From Eledone cirrhosa (lineage: Eukaryota; Mollusca; Cephalopoda; Octopoda; Eledonidae), in assembly GCA_964016885.1 (NCBI GenBank), contig OZ024740.1, positions 301,497,786 through 301,561,785 of the forward strand: a stretch of 64,000 bases of DNA, written 5' to 3'. Positions 1 to 10,431 of the stretch are shown one piece after another. The first letter of the stretch is position 1. The number at the start of each line of letters is the position of its first letter. The position numbers were made by a program, and so were the translations under genes. The notes under the pieces are model-generated. The model made no database searches and had not been told where the DNA came from. It saw nothing but the letters and a program-made list of their open reading frames with translations.

Positions 1-672
1 TGCTTTTAAGTAGCAAAATATTGCTTTATGGAAACATGTCACCATAAACTGTATTGCTTTATAATGGTGATTCACTATCCCCAAAATTTTCACCGGCAAT
101 TTAATCGAAACATTCTTCGTGATTCAAATTTAAACCGTGCATAATTTTATTTGAACTGAGAAGCATAATATTATCATATTATCAGCATATTAAGATAGCT
201 ACATGATGCTGAATGCTTTCAGAAACATTTCCCCGTAATATTTCTCGCAAATACTACGGCTATCATTATACAAAATGCAAAAACACTCTTGCACATGTAA
301 TATTGAAATAAACCGGAATGCCAATGCTTCAAAGATAGACCCTAAAGTATTATCCGCAACAAATATGCCAGTAGGTGACAATGTGTATACATCAAATTTA
401 CAGACGATGCACGAACATGCACGGACACACTACCAAATATTCCTTAGGATATTGATATAATGAGCCTCAAAAATATCATCCCAATGCGTGTATATATATA
501 TATATATATATACATACTACCAAAATTAAATTAAAATGCCATGTCTGAAAATATCAGAAGCATGCGCGATATAACCTGTGGAATTAGCTCAAAGATTCCA
601 TTAAATGAACAGTCCAATGACATATATATATATATGTATATAATAAACAATTACAGGGGATAATATGTAAAG
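1..672. other. AT-rich flank, no gene seen
   Basis: This stretch is AT-rich and holds two short (TA)n tracts, near 489-512 and 620-644. No reading frame resembles a known family, and no repeat recurs elsewhere in the window. It ends at the target site of the LTR element. Confidence 0.6.
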
Positions 673-676
673 AGTT

Positions 677-1088
677 TGTAGCGCTCTCTAGACAGGAGGT
701 AGCTGGAGTTACTTCCCGTTGAGGTTGCAGAATATTCTTAGGGATTTCCGTCCGAGGGGACTATACAGGTTCGCTCCGCCGAACGTATACTCTCTCGCTT
801 CCTGACCAGTGAAAAGGTAAACAACTAACTTTCTTTCGTCGTGAAACCAACAGCTCTCCTTTAACCTGCCTGGCCCCTTGGCCAGGCGCGTTCCGCCGAG
901 GGTGTACTCTCTGGCAACATGAACATGGTATTTTAAAGACCTCTTGGTCTCTTTTGCGCTGACTTCAAAACGGTAAACAACTAACTTTAATTCATCCTTT
1001 AAACTCTCTTCGCATGTCAACTATTCTGCTCTACATAGCTCAACCTTGTTAAATAAACATTGTTCATACAACCCAGTGTCCTGTTATA
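677..1088 (+). repeat. 5' LTR
   Basis: It starts TGTAGCGCTCTC, whereas the right copy starts TGCAGTAGCGC, a 3-base indel. It contains a polyadenylation-like AATAAA in TTAAATAAACATTG near its 3' end. It matches 2720-3193 over most of its length. The right copy has an extra block of about 50 bases near 2815-2865. Confidence 0.8.
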
Positions 1089-1090
1089 AT

Positions 1091-1104
1091 TGGTGACCCC
1101 GACG
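1091..1104 (+). promoter_or_regulatory. Primer-binding-site-like motif
   Basis: TGGTGACCCCGACG lies 2-3 bases after the LTR end. This is the expected place and a typical sequence for a minus-strand primer site. A shorter copy, TGGTGACCCCGA, recurs at 1297-1308, also preceded by TATAAT. Confidence 0.7.
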
Positions 1105-2709
1105 TAATCGACGAATGACGCGCGGACGAGGCCATTTTCCATCATTCCATGCTTTTCGTATGCAAGGCGGTGCGGCTCGCTCTGAGCACTCTAATTTGTT
1201 CACAGTGAACGTATAAGCATGCAAATGCTTATACGAGTTGTTATGTTCATCAAAATTGACATGTTGAATATAACAATTCAGTCACCATGTTATAATTGGT
1301 GACCCCGATAAAAAAATAATAGGTACTGGTTTTGTGTGAATATGAAAAAAACAAAATTAATTAGTAGTATTTCAAAAAGAAAAAATTCCTCTAACAACAT
1401 TCCACATGGATTTTTCTACAACATTTTTTCTACAACATTCCACATGGATTTTGTCTACAACGAAAAATATAAGTATCTTTTCCTCAGCATCAAACAAACA
1501 AGAACAATTTTTGCTTTTCACCTCACGTGTTTACATCGTTTAAATGTGTTTTAATCACTGGATATATCCTTCGTCCGTCTCACAACGAACACTCAAAAAG
1601 ACTTGGACTCCTGTATTCTTATATTCAGCATGTCAATTTTGATGAACATCACGGCTCGCTTATTCATTCAACTAAGCCTTTTTCGCCACTTTTTCGTCAC
1701 TTTAAAAAAAAAATTGAACTCACGCCATATACAAAGTGAATATAGCCTTTCCTTATTTTTCATCACATCACGTTCACACACAAAAGTTTCAAAATGGCTG
1801 CCAACGACCTGTTCCACTGTCATTTTCGCGCTATTTTCTCGCGCAATAGAAATTTTTTTTTTTTCAACTTGACTTTAACCTTGTTTCGGCACGTGTGGGA
1901 GCACACATCTCGACTCACTGAGATAACACACGCCATAGATAATGTTTCTTGGCAAGGGTTCTCCAGCGTTAAGCTATACTCTCCTATTTGCCGGTTTAAA
2001 TATTTACCACGTAAACTTGCCGTTGAAAACTGCGCATTTATTCAGAATGCTTATTTCTATGGTCCCTGGCCTCTTGACCCATTCATGCCAACGCGTTCTC
2101 AACATCGAACATCAACGTTGGCTGTTATTTCTAGCACTTTGCGCAACTCATCTTTTCTGGGAAACTTTTTACTGTGAATGGAAAGAACATCGAATAACCT
2201 CACTCCGCGAGACAAGAACAACACAGCTTCATCTTTGCTTTATCAATAACCAAAACCAGCAGAACAAAACACAGATAATTTATTTTTGCAGCACTCTTCC
2301 TGTGAAAAAATCCCACCGCCTTCGGAGGTTGGGAATTTCACGTTGTACCACAGTCCAGAAACCACCTGAATATATTCTCTTGGTGACACACTCTCTTTCC
2401 TGCTGTCATGTTAACTTTATTTTTGAACATTTGAACTTTATTTGTTAATAACTATGTTAGAGCATGTTTCTTTGCTCCTTTGACCTCTTCTAAGGTGGAT
2501 TACATTGTATCTTTGTGTGATGGATAGATAGACGTCCAGTCGTTCTCTGGCCAAGAGCGATTGGCTACCTTGGTATATATCATTAATTTGTGCATGCTCA
2601 TTTCGCTATTTGCTTGCTCATGTTTTGTTCATTCATGTTCTTGTACCTTTTGCCTTGCTCCTCGTGTTCTCGCTACAATGATTTCATTTGGTCATTCGAC
2701 TTCTCGTCT

Positions 2710-2719
2710 GGGAGGGGAG
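2710..2719 (+). promoter_or_regulatory. Polypurine tract
   Basis: GGGAGGGGAG sits immediately before the TG of the 3' LTR. This is where plus-strand synthesis of an LTR element starts. Confidence 0.7.
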
Positions 2720-3193
2720 TGCAGTAGCGCTCTCTAGAAGGAAGTAGATGGAGTTACTTCCCGTTGAGGTTGCAGAACATTCTTAGGGAATTCCGTCCGA
2801 GGGGACTATAAAGGAGAGAGCCGAAACCTAACTTCCTCTCATTACACCGTTTGACTGCTGGCCTTCGGCCAGGCGCGTTCCGCCGAACGTATACTCTCTC
2901 GCTTCCAGACCAGTGAAAAGGTAAACAACAAACTTTCTTTCGTCGTGAAATCATCAGCTCTCTTTTAACCTGCCTGGCCCTTCAGCCAGGCGCGTTCCGC
3001 CGACGGTGTTACTCTCTGGCAACCTGGACATGGTAATGTAAAGACCTCTTGGTCTCTTGTGCACTGACTTCAAAACGGTAAACAACTAACTTTAATTCAT
3101 CCTTTGATCTCTCTTGGCATGTCAACTATTCTGCTCTACGTAGCTCAATCTTGTTAAATAAACATTGTACATACAACCCAGTGTCCTGTAATA
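2720..3193 (+). repeat. 3' LTR
   Basis: This is the direct-repeat partner of 677-1088. It is longer because of an extra block near 2815-2865, AGAGAGCCGAAACC and following bases. AGTTT directly after it matches the base run before the 5' LTR. Confidence 0.8.
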
Positions 3194-3589
3194 AGTTTAA
3201 ACACACAATTACGGAGGTAACATATTGCAAATTAACGAGAACCCAGAATATAGATAATTTCATAAAGATTAATCTCGTTTGTTTATATTCCATTCAAGAA
3301 ATATATGTCACCATTAATCGGTGAATCGTAGTTGTTAAATTTTGGATCATCGGCAAAGAAGTAGATTTAACTATCTATTATTACTCGCTAAAAGCAAATC
3401 AGGGAATAACGACGAAAATCACATACGGTTTTTTAAAAGAAATCACATCACCCTGTTGATATGTTTATTATATATATGTCATTCCATTTTTAACTGGTCT
3501 GTTGGAGATGCAGGAGATGGCAGCGATAATGAGGGACAGAGACCGCTGGAGAGAACTCGTCCATGGATCTCGGGAATTTTACCCGCCTT

Positions 3590-3592
<3 letters not shown>

Positions 3593-3627
<35 letters not shown>
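3593..3627. repeat. (TA)n microsatellite
   Basis: Uninterrupted TA repeat bounding the left side of a family A copy. Confidence 0.95.
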
Positions 3628-3629
<2 letters not shown>

Positions 3630-3806
3630 CGAACGAGCTGTGGTAAGGAACCAGATAGATCATAACGCATAGAGTTACGGCAGTAGAGTGGGTAATAGGA
3701 AAATGTATGACCACGACGGCAGAGCTCAAGTCGTTTCGACGGCTATTTCTGGACCACAAATAGCCGCCGAAAGGGCTTGAGCTCTGCCGTCGGGGTCATA
3801 CATGTG

Positions 3807-3810
<4 letters not shown>
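3628..3810. mobile_element. Family A palindromic repeat, copy 1
   Basis: An inverted repeat with (TA)n on both sides. The outer left sequence is AACGAACGAGCTGTGGTAAG. The inner arms pair GACGGCAGAGCTCAAG with CTTGAGCTCTGCCGTC around a short centre. Eight copies are present in the window. It behaves like a foldback or MITE-like element with a strong preference for (TA)n. It lacks a complete hammerhead core. Confidence 0.8.

Positions 3811-3879
<69 letters not shown>
3811..3879. repeat. (TA)n microsatellite
   Basis: TA repeat of about 69 bases bounding the right side of family A copy 1. Confidence 0.95.
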
Positions 3880-3881
<2 letters not shown>

Positions 3882-4257
3882 TTTTCGAACGGTAGTGCTT
3901 CGGTAGAAAATAAAATGAGAAATTTAAGACGAAATGGCAACTTTGGAGAGACAGGTACGAGTAAAAACCTACAAGAGAAAACATCAGGTTAATTCACGTT
4001 GCCAGCACTAACAATACATGAGTAGATTCATCGCCACTATGCTTACCATGCTAATGAAATAAATCTAATTCAGAGAAGCAAATTCATATTGAGCTTCGTA
4101 TTCAAAACCACTGACTAGTAGTAAAGTAATCTAAAATAAGAACACTTCACAAACAGATTTCCCTCGGGATACACCGTTAGTTAGGCAACCTAAAGCTAGC
4201 AGACCTCACTAAATTCTCTTAATGCAGTTTCCAGAAATAAAAAAATAGAGCTGACAC

Positions 4258-4262
<5 letters not shown>

Positions 4263-4326
<64 letters not shown>

Positions 4327-4353
4327 GGGGGTGTGTGTGTGTGTGTGTGTGTG
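4263..4353. repeat. Compound (TA)n-(TG)n-G8-(TG)n
   Basis: TA repeats pass into TG repeats, interrupted by a run of eight G. Confidence 0.95.
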
Positions 4354-4498
4354 CGTGTGTCTTTAAAGCGTAGGAATATGCTAGACCCCCAGTAGACAAC
4401 TGACGAGGAAAACTCCCCCACCCTGTTCTTGCTTTCTTCGTATTCCCACTGCATTCTAAGTTACCTTATATAGCAACTACAGAGCCATTTCTATTCTC

Positions 4499-4501
<3 letters not shown>

Positions 4502-4548
<47 letters not shown>
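4502..4548. repeat. (TA)n microsatellite
   Basis: TA repeat with one TATG interruption, adjoining a family A copy. Confidence 0.9.
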
Positions 4549-4683
4549 ACGAAGGAGTCGTGGTAAGGAACCAGATGGACCATAACGCACCAGAATACCC
4601 AATACTTAGGGTAGTTGAGTGGGTAATAGGCGAAAGTATGACCCGACGGCTTGAGCTCTGTCGTCGGGGTCATACTTTCTTCT
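4549..4683. mobile_element. Family A repeat, copy 2 (shortened)
   Basis: The left arm begins AACGAAGGAGTCGTGGTAAG and runs to CGAAAGTATGACC. The centre is deleted, so only GACGGCTTGAGCTCTGTCGTC remains at the fold. (TA)n lies on both sides. Confidence 0.8.
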
Positions 4684-4737
4684 ATATATATATATATATA
4701 TAATATAAGATCAAAAGATGGTTAAAGGAGTTCCATG

Positions 4738-4808
4738 TATTTTATTATGCGCATTTCAAAAACAAACATCATCATGCAATAATATTTGTGTTTTCATCAG
4801 ATAAAACA
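4738..4808 (-). ncRNA. Hammerhead ribozyme motif, family B left arm
   Basis: Read on the minus strand, stem I pairs UGUUUUAU with AUAAAAUA (8 pairs, one G-U). The core is CUGAUGA. Stem II is a long hairpin opening with A-U pairs. GAAA follows, and a short stem III UGCGCA closes on the cleavage triplet AUA. All invariant core bases (C3, U4, G5, A6, G8, A9, G12, A13, A14) are present. The stem II closing pair is A-U where G-C is usual. It opens at stem I, so it is a type I hammerhead. Activity is not shown. Confidence 0.75.
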
Positions 4809-4908
4809 GGAGAACATGATATGAAGGCTAAAAAACACTTGTGGATAGTGCAGTTTTAAATCAACATATATCCACAAGTGTTTTTTAGCCTTCATATCAT
4901 GTTCTCCT

Positions 4909-4977
4909 GTTTTATCTGATGAAAACACAAATATTATTGCATGATGATGTTTGTTTTTGAAATGCGCATAATGGAAC
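4909..4977 (+). ncRNA. Hammerhead ribozyme motif, family B right arm
   Basis: Same core and stem II as the left-arm copy. Stem I is altered by a small deletion after the cleavage site, but still forms seven pairs, two of them G-U (UGUUUAU-type strand against AUGGAAC). Confidence 0.65.
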
Positions 4978-5090
4978 TCCTTTAACCATCTTTTGATCTT
5001 ATATTATGTATACTCCAGTCCTACAAACTGTAGAGTGCTTCTTATCCGATATCTGCATTGCTTTATTGTACTAAAATAAAACTCACCTCC

Positions 5091-5092
<2 letters not shown>

Positions 5093-5158
<66 letters not shown>

Positions 5159-5172
5159 CATATATATATATA
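5093..5172. repeat. (TA)n microsatellite
   Basis: About 80 bases of TA with two TACA interruptions. It bounds the family B copy on its right. Confidence 0.95.
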
Positions 5173-5617
5173 GTATTCGACTCTAACCATAATTTTCAGT
5201 AGTACCACCCTACATAATTCCTCAATTTAAGAATGACCTCTAGTATCGAATTTCAATCTGTAAACCTCGATTGAATATATATCTGACCAGGAATGCTTTT
5301 TGTGAAAATCATTCACATGGAACTATTGTCCTCTTGCCTGGTGGTTTGAACTTTAAAACACCACCTGCCTCTTTGAGGTCAAATACCAACCCTACTAGCA
5401 TCTACAAGCTGACCAATGAGAATTAAGATTATTCCTGCTGACAACATTAAATTTTCCCTAACAAGCTCATATGTCCCAACGATCAACACAGAGCTGGAAT
5501 ATCTAAGAACTGATTAACTGCCTCATGAGGTCATATCCATTCAATGGCTATCATCGAAATATATATACCAGTAAATAAAGGATTATGAGTTCATGCAATT
5601 GACTTATGTTTCGTCAC
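5173..5617. other. Unassigned AT-rich stretch
   Basis: No coding frame and no repeat recurring in the window is seen between the family B microsatellite and the PLE. Confidence 0.5.
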
Positions 5618-5651
5618 TATATATATATACATATATATATATCACCTCTTC

Positions 5652-7356
5652 TACCGCCCTCTACCCTCCGATCCCACCCCCCTCTACCAACAACAAGTCT
5701 CCTCCACCATCAAAGACCTTATCGCCTCCTCCCTCCTCCCCCCATCGCTTCCCACCTCATCGTCCGCACCCCCCGCACCCCCACCATCTACTTCCTCCTC
5801 CACAAACCCGACAACCCCGGCCGCTCCATCGTCTCCGCTTGCAACTGCCCCACCGAACTCATCTCCGCCTTTCTCGACTCCCTCCTCGCCCCCCTTGTCA
5901 CCACCCTCCCCTACCACATCTCCGACACCAACCACGCCCTGCGCCTTTTCGACTCCTTCACCTACCCACCCGGCCCACAGCCCTTCCTCTTCACCCTAGA
6001 CATCAAGTCCCTCTATACCGTCATCCCCCACGCCGACGGCCTACGCGCCCTGAAACACTACCTCGACCTGCGCCCCTCCCCCATTCCCTCCACCCCCACC
6101 CTCCTTCGCCTCGCCGAGCTGGTCCTCACCATCAATTGTTTCTCCTTCCCGGGTGAGTTTTACCAACAGGTCACGGGGGTAGCCACGGGTACAAGAATGG
6201 ACCCGAACTATGCCAACCTTTTTGTAGGCCATGTTGAGGCCCAAATCTTTGCCCAGTACACCGGCCCCACGCCCGAACTGTACGGTCGTTACATTGACGA
6301 CTGTATCGGAGCCACGAGCCTCACCCGAGAACAGCTCGACTCCTTTCTCTCCTTCTTCTGCTCCTTCCACTCCTCCCTCCACTTCACCACCGCTATCTCC
6401 ACCACCCACGTCCACTTCTTAGACATCTCCGTCGCCTTCGACCCCTCCCACCATTCCCTCGTCACCTCCGCCTTCTTCAAACCCACCGACTCCCACTCTT
6501 ACCTCGACTTCACCTCTTCCCACCCCACCCACACTAAACACTCTATTCCCTACTCCCAACTCCTCAGGATCCGCCGCCTCTGTAGCCGAGCTGCTGACTT
6601 CGAGTCACAGGCCCTTTCCCTAGTCAGCCATTTGATCCGTAGAGGTTACCCCCCTCTCTCGTCCACACCGCTCTCACCCGCCCGTGCTGTCCACCGCTCC
6701 ACCACCCTCACCCCACGCCACCTCACACCCACCCACCGTCTCCCCTTCCCATCACCTACCACCCCTCCACCTTACCCATCCACCGCACCATCCGCCGCCT
6801 CTTCGGACGCCTCCAGTCAGACCCCTCCACCTCCCACATCTTCCCAACCCCACAACTCCCCTCCTTCAAACGCGCACGTAATCTCCGCACCCTCCTCGTC
6901 CACAGCTCCCTACACTCCAACCCACGCTCTGTTCCCCCCCGGTTTCTTTCCCTGTTCTAGGCCCCACTGCAACACCTGTCCCCACATCACCAACACCACC
7001 ACCTTCCAGGGTCCCAACGGCCACTCTCTCTCTGTCCGGCATGCCTTCCGCTGCACATCCTCCAACCCAGTCTACGGAATTCCCTGCACGGAGTGTAGCG
7101 CGACTTATGTCGGACAGACGGGACGTCGCCTGGCGGACCGATCACTGAGCACCTCCAGGATATTTGTCTCGGTGGTAGTTCCCCCATCGCCCGCCACTTT
7201 GGTGGCCCTGGACATTCCACACGCCATCTAACAGTCTGTGGCCTACTCCAATGCCACGGAACACCCGCCAATCGCCTTAGAGTCGAACAAAGAACTATCT
7301 TCATCTTACAGACCCACACTCCCCCCGGCCTGAACTCCCCACCCTTATTCCTTTAG
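5652..7356 (+). pseudogene. PLE reverse transcriptase with C-terminal GIY-YIG endonuclease, frameshifted
   Basis: Penelope-like elements copy their RNA at a nick made by a GIY-YIG endonuclease fused to the reverse transcriptase. The longest open stretch is 5606-7231. In order it shows FLLHKP and SACNCPTELI (fingers), FTLDIKSLY (palm, first catalytic Asp), a GVATGTRMDPNYANLF block, YIDDCIG (catalytic DD), HFLDI, a YLDF...RIRRLCS thumb-like region, a proline-rich linker, and C-terminal CTECSATYVGQTGRRLADR, the GIY-YIG start with its Arg. Two breaks are visible. The sequence before about 5740 reads as PLE-like only in another frame (codon phase of 5652). A one-base loss near 7140 moves the rest of the nuclease (with ITEHLQDICLGG and FGGPGHS) to the frame ending at 7354-7356. 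The copy therefore looks dead, though the reverse transcriptase core is intact. Confidence 0.85.
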
Positions 7357-8690
7357 CCTTCGACCCCCCCACAAACTTATCCCCCACTAACACCACTAAC
7401 ACACCCCTCCTTTTCACCGCCCACCCCACAGCTAACAATACTAACACCTCCACTCCACCCGTCATCCGACCACCCTTCCCTAACTAACATACTAACATCC
7501 CTCCCTTCTTCTCCTCCTCCCCCCTCCTTATCACACGCACACACCCACCGGCACATATATACACGCGCTCACACTAAACACACACCCTACTACCACCACT
7601 AACCCTCACCCCGACACCTCCATCCCACCACCCCACAACTAACCTCACTAACACCCCCTAACCCCAAGCACACGAACACACGCACCCACTTACACCACCC
7701 ACCCCATACGCAACTAACATCACTAACACCCCCCAACCCCACGCACACGTACCCACACACCCTCGTACACCACCAACTCTACACACCCTACCACCACTAA
7801 CCCCCACTCACACCCGCATTCAACCCTTCCCCACCTCCCGTATACTAACACCCACTAACACCCCCTTCATAAAACTACACACACACCAGTACACCACACT
7901 CCCTCCATAGAACCACACACACCCTTCTCTCTCCCCGCTCCACCCACACCCTCGCTCCACACTCACCCATCCCACTAACACCTCTACTAATATACACACA
8001 CACACCCTTCTCACTCCAACTTTCACACCTACCCATCCTCGCCACTTTACCATTCCACCGACTGCTGCTTTGCCCTCTAACCACCTCCCAGCACAAACAG
8101 ACACACAGCACTCCCACTGCTTGACCACTTCCTGTTGCGCGCGCACCCCACATCTCTCCTCTTCCGACCATCTCTTCATGGAATACTCGTATGTGGAACT
8201 TGACCACCACGGAATCCACTAAACATCATAGGATTTTACCAACTTTTCAACCATCCTCTTACGTAATCACCTATATAACTCACCCACACAGACACCCTAA
8301 ACAACTTTTTTCTCCACACGCCACCTACACCCACAACACGCTTAAACCCCACACACACGTGCTTTCCACCACATATTTACACCCTCAACCTCCTGATTCC
8401 TCTCCCCCCACTCCTCTAACCACACACGCACATACACTCCGACCTACAACCCCCCCCTCCCCCCCCCACACACACCTCTTCCTGAACATGCAACCCCGTT
8501 CTTCCCCCAACCCTTACTTTCACATACACACACACACACACACGTACACCTACACACACACACCACCTTCAGCCCTCCCCGCTCGGACAACCCGTCTCCC
8601 TCTCCCTACTCCACCCGCCATGACCCCAACACACCCCACACCCTTCCACCACCTGTTTTACCCCATTTTTAATTTCAGTTTATTTTGATC
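7357..8690 (+). other. C-rich, G-poor 3' region of the PLE
   Basis: This non-coding tract is built of CACACC, CTAACAC and CCACC variants with almost no G on the plus strand. It contains several loose CACTAACACC repeats and a (CA)n block near 8524-8565. Open frames here reflect the absence of stop-forming G and A combinations rather than genes. Confidence 0.6.
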
Positions 8691-8844
8691 ATGCTTTTAT
8701 ATTTAATTTTATTTCATTCCTTGTATTTTGATCATGCTTTATTTTTATTTTTATTTTTAATTTCATTCGCACCGTTTCCTTTCGCTATATGTCTCTCCAC
8801 CACTCCCCTACACACCCTTTGAACTCTGTTCCCACACACTTCTC

Positions 8845-8876
8845 ACCTGAGGAAGGGCTTATGCCCGAAACGTCGT
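8845..8876 (+). ncRNA. Minimal hammerhead-like motif downstream of the PLE
   Basis: Core CUGAGGA is followed by one extra A, a GGGC-UUAU-GCCC stem II, GAAAC and GUC. Every invariant core base is present and N7 is G. Stem III is only AC-GU with no loop, and stem I has two pairs, so a monomer is unlikely to fold well. PLE hammerheads are known to be minimal and to need pairing between repeat copies, which fits. Confidence 0.55.
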
Positions 8877-8996
8877 TCCCCACCACCACCCCACTCTCTA
8901 GAGCGTGAAATTAAAAAACATTCGTTGTACTGCCTCTCTGTTTTGTTCCTGTTCAAATTTGTCCATTATATATATATACATATATATATATATATA

Positions 8997-9286
8997 AAGT
9001 TTCGTGAAATAGTATTTTACGACTATATAGTGCATTTGTAGTTTTCCCCAAATTGACGGTTAAGTATTTCTTCTTGATTTTATTTTGTGTTAAGATTGTA
9101 CTGCTTTTTCCCCAACTTACACAAAGTCTGAGGATAAAGTTTCTTTTCTTGATTTATTTTAAATTAAGATTGTATTAGTTTTCCCATATCTTACATTAAA
9201 AATGTTTCTATCTCGATGGTATAGTCACTTATATGTCTGAATTATTGTGGCCATTTTGCTTACATTAATTTCTCTATTTCCATTTA
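8997..9286 (+). repeat. Direct repeat, unit 1
   Basis: Begins AAGTTTCGTGAAATAG and contains CCCCAAATTGACGGTTAAG and GATGGTATAGTCACTTATAT. It repeats at 9630-9862, about 630 bases on, with roughly 85-90% identity by eye. Element class unknown. Confidence 0.75.
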
Positions 9287-9629
9287 TATATTTATACTCG
9301 GAGCTTTCCTAGAGTGCCACTTAATATTTGTGACTAATACCGTTTTTTTCTTTTTTTAAAATGCGATAATATTGCTTATGCTGAACTCCATAATTTTGTT
9401 GAGTTTTTTCGGAATGTTTTGACTGGTGTTTCTTGTAAACAGCCTCTCGTCTCATCCCGCCATCACTAGCGTCTGTCCACATGTGCTTGGTTATTTAAAT
9501 TTCACACGCTGTCGCATGCCTGCTTTTAATTCACCTCTGGTATTTTAGCAGTGGTTATCTAGTTAATGTATTGAGCACTACTTAGGTCTATACTCAAGAT
9601 CTATACTCAAACGTGACTAACCACACTGA
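9287..9629. other. Spacer between direct repeats
   Basis: T-rich sequence without a recognisable gene. It separates the two direct-repeat units. Confidence 0.5.
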
Positions 9630-9862
9630 AAAGTTTCGTCTTTTAAGACTATACAGCATATTTGTATTTTTCCCCAAATTGACGGTTAAGTATTTCTTCT
9701 TGATTTATTTTGAGTTAAGATCTTTTTGATTTGCTTTAAATTAAGATTGTATTACTTTTCCCTCATCTTACATTAACATGTTCTTCATCTTGATGGTATA
9801 GTCACTTATATGTCTGAATTATTGTTGGCATTTTGCTTACATTAATTTCTCTATTTTCATAT
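9630..9862 (+). repeat. Direct repeat, unit 2
   Basis: Shares CCCCAAATTGACGGTTAAG and TGGTATAGTCACTTATATG with unit 1. It lacks an internal block of about 50 bases found there and ends in (TA)n. Confidence 0.75.
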
Positions 9863-9939
9863 ATATATATATGTAATAATAATAAATTTATATAATAATA
9901 ATATATATAAGCAAACGAATGAGTGAATGAAAGAGTTAC

Positions 9940-10200
9940 AAGCAGTTAAAACATTTTTTTATATAGCGCTTACACTTATTTCGCCTAGAGAGGCTCGTCG
10001 GATGCAGAAATTCCAATAGTTTCAATAATACTGTTCGAAGATCTTCCAACAGTATGCATGGAGACGTGAAGTTGTGATAATCTCTCAACGATAATTATAA
10101 TTAAACACCTAACTATTGGAATGTCTGCCTTCGACGAGCCCTTCCGGGCGAAACACGTGTAGTAGCTATGTAAAGAAATGTTTTAACGGCCTGTGACTAT
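9940..10200. mobile_element. Inverted repeat with decayed hammerhead cores
   Basis: The left arm runs TTTCGCCTAGAGAGGCTCGTC to CCAATAGT. The right arm is ACTATTGGAATGTCTG to GGGCGAAACACGTG. In the right arm (10131-10161, plus) the core reads UCGACGA, followed by a perfect GCCC-UUCC-GGGC stem II, GAAAC, a stem III of ACACGUGU type, and GUA. The left arm (minus) reads CCGACGA with its own stem II. U4 is C in both arms, so neither is expected to cleave. Confidence 0.65.
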
Positions 10201-10272
10201 TTCATTCACTCATTTATTTGCTTACTCCCGCTCTGCTTAAACCTTAGGCAAAATATTAAACATTCTCTAATA

Positions 10273-10279
10273 TTTAACC

Positions 10280-10318
<39 letters not shown>
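10273..10318. repeat. (TA)n microsatellite
   Basis: TA repeat of about 45 bases. Confidence 0.95.
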
Positions 10319-10320
<2 letters not shown>

Positions 10321-10431
10321 CACTGGTGTCTTATAACAACAGTAGATGAGCACTCAGTCCATTGGACGAGTTTGGTAGAAGTAGTTCCTCAACAGTTAAT
10401 GCACCATTTTATATATATATATTATGCGAAC

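Larger units (their letters stand above)
677..3193 (+). mobile_element. Non-autonomous LTR retrotransposon, about 2.5 kb
   Basis: Two direct repeats of about 0.41-0.47 kb flank an internal segment of about 1.6 kb. Both contain TACTTCCCGTTGAGGTTGCA and end after a shared CCCAGTGTCCTGT. A primer-binding-like TGGTGACCCCGACG follows the left repeat, and a purine tract GGGAGGGGAG abuts the right one. Those are the hallmarks of an LTR element. The short direct repeat AGTT(T) at 673-677 and 3194-3198 fits a 4-5 bp target duplication. The internal region has frames up to 168 codons (1942-2448), but I recognise no gag, protease, reverse transcriptase or integrase motif. It is therefore probably a non-autonomous element mobilised by a Ty3-like or BEL-like relative. 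The class is an inference; the structure is directly visible. Confidence 0.82.
4703..5092. mobile_element. Family B palindrome, copy 1
   Basis: Two arms of about 150-165 bp face each other around 4866. The left arm starts ATATAAGATCAAAAGATGG and the right arm ends with its complement at about 5006. A unique tail (TACTCCAGTCCTACAAACTG and on) leads into (TA)n at 5093. Copy 2 at 21453-21880 is the same element in the opposite orientation. Each arm contains a hammerhead fold (4738-4808 minus, 4909-4977 plus). The right arm lacks about 11 bases present in the left. Confidence 0.85.
5643..8960 (+). mobile_element. Penelope-like retroelement, 5' truncated
   Basis: A reverse transcriptase and GIY-YIG reading frame (5652-7356) is followed by a C-rich 3' region of about 1.3 kb, a T-rich segment, a hammerhead-like motif (8845-8876) and (TA)n at about 8965. 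The left edge is cut by (TA)n at 5618-5642, so the N-terminal part of the protein is missing. Strand composition is striking, with very few G on the plus strand, unlike every neighbour. The 3' extent is inferred from the composition change and the hammerhead. Confidence 0.75.

Noticed and set aside
1942..2448. 168-codon frame inside the LTR element as a gag gene
   Set aside because: No zinc knuckle, major homology or other capsid motif. Composition is that of non-coding DNA.
7820..8688. Frames of 110-165 codons on both strands in the C-rich region
   Set aside because: They are products of low-complexity CACACC/CTAACAC sequence lacking stops, downstream of the PLE nuclease.
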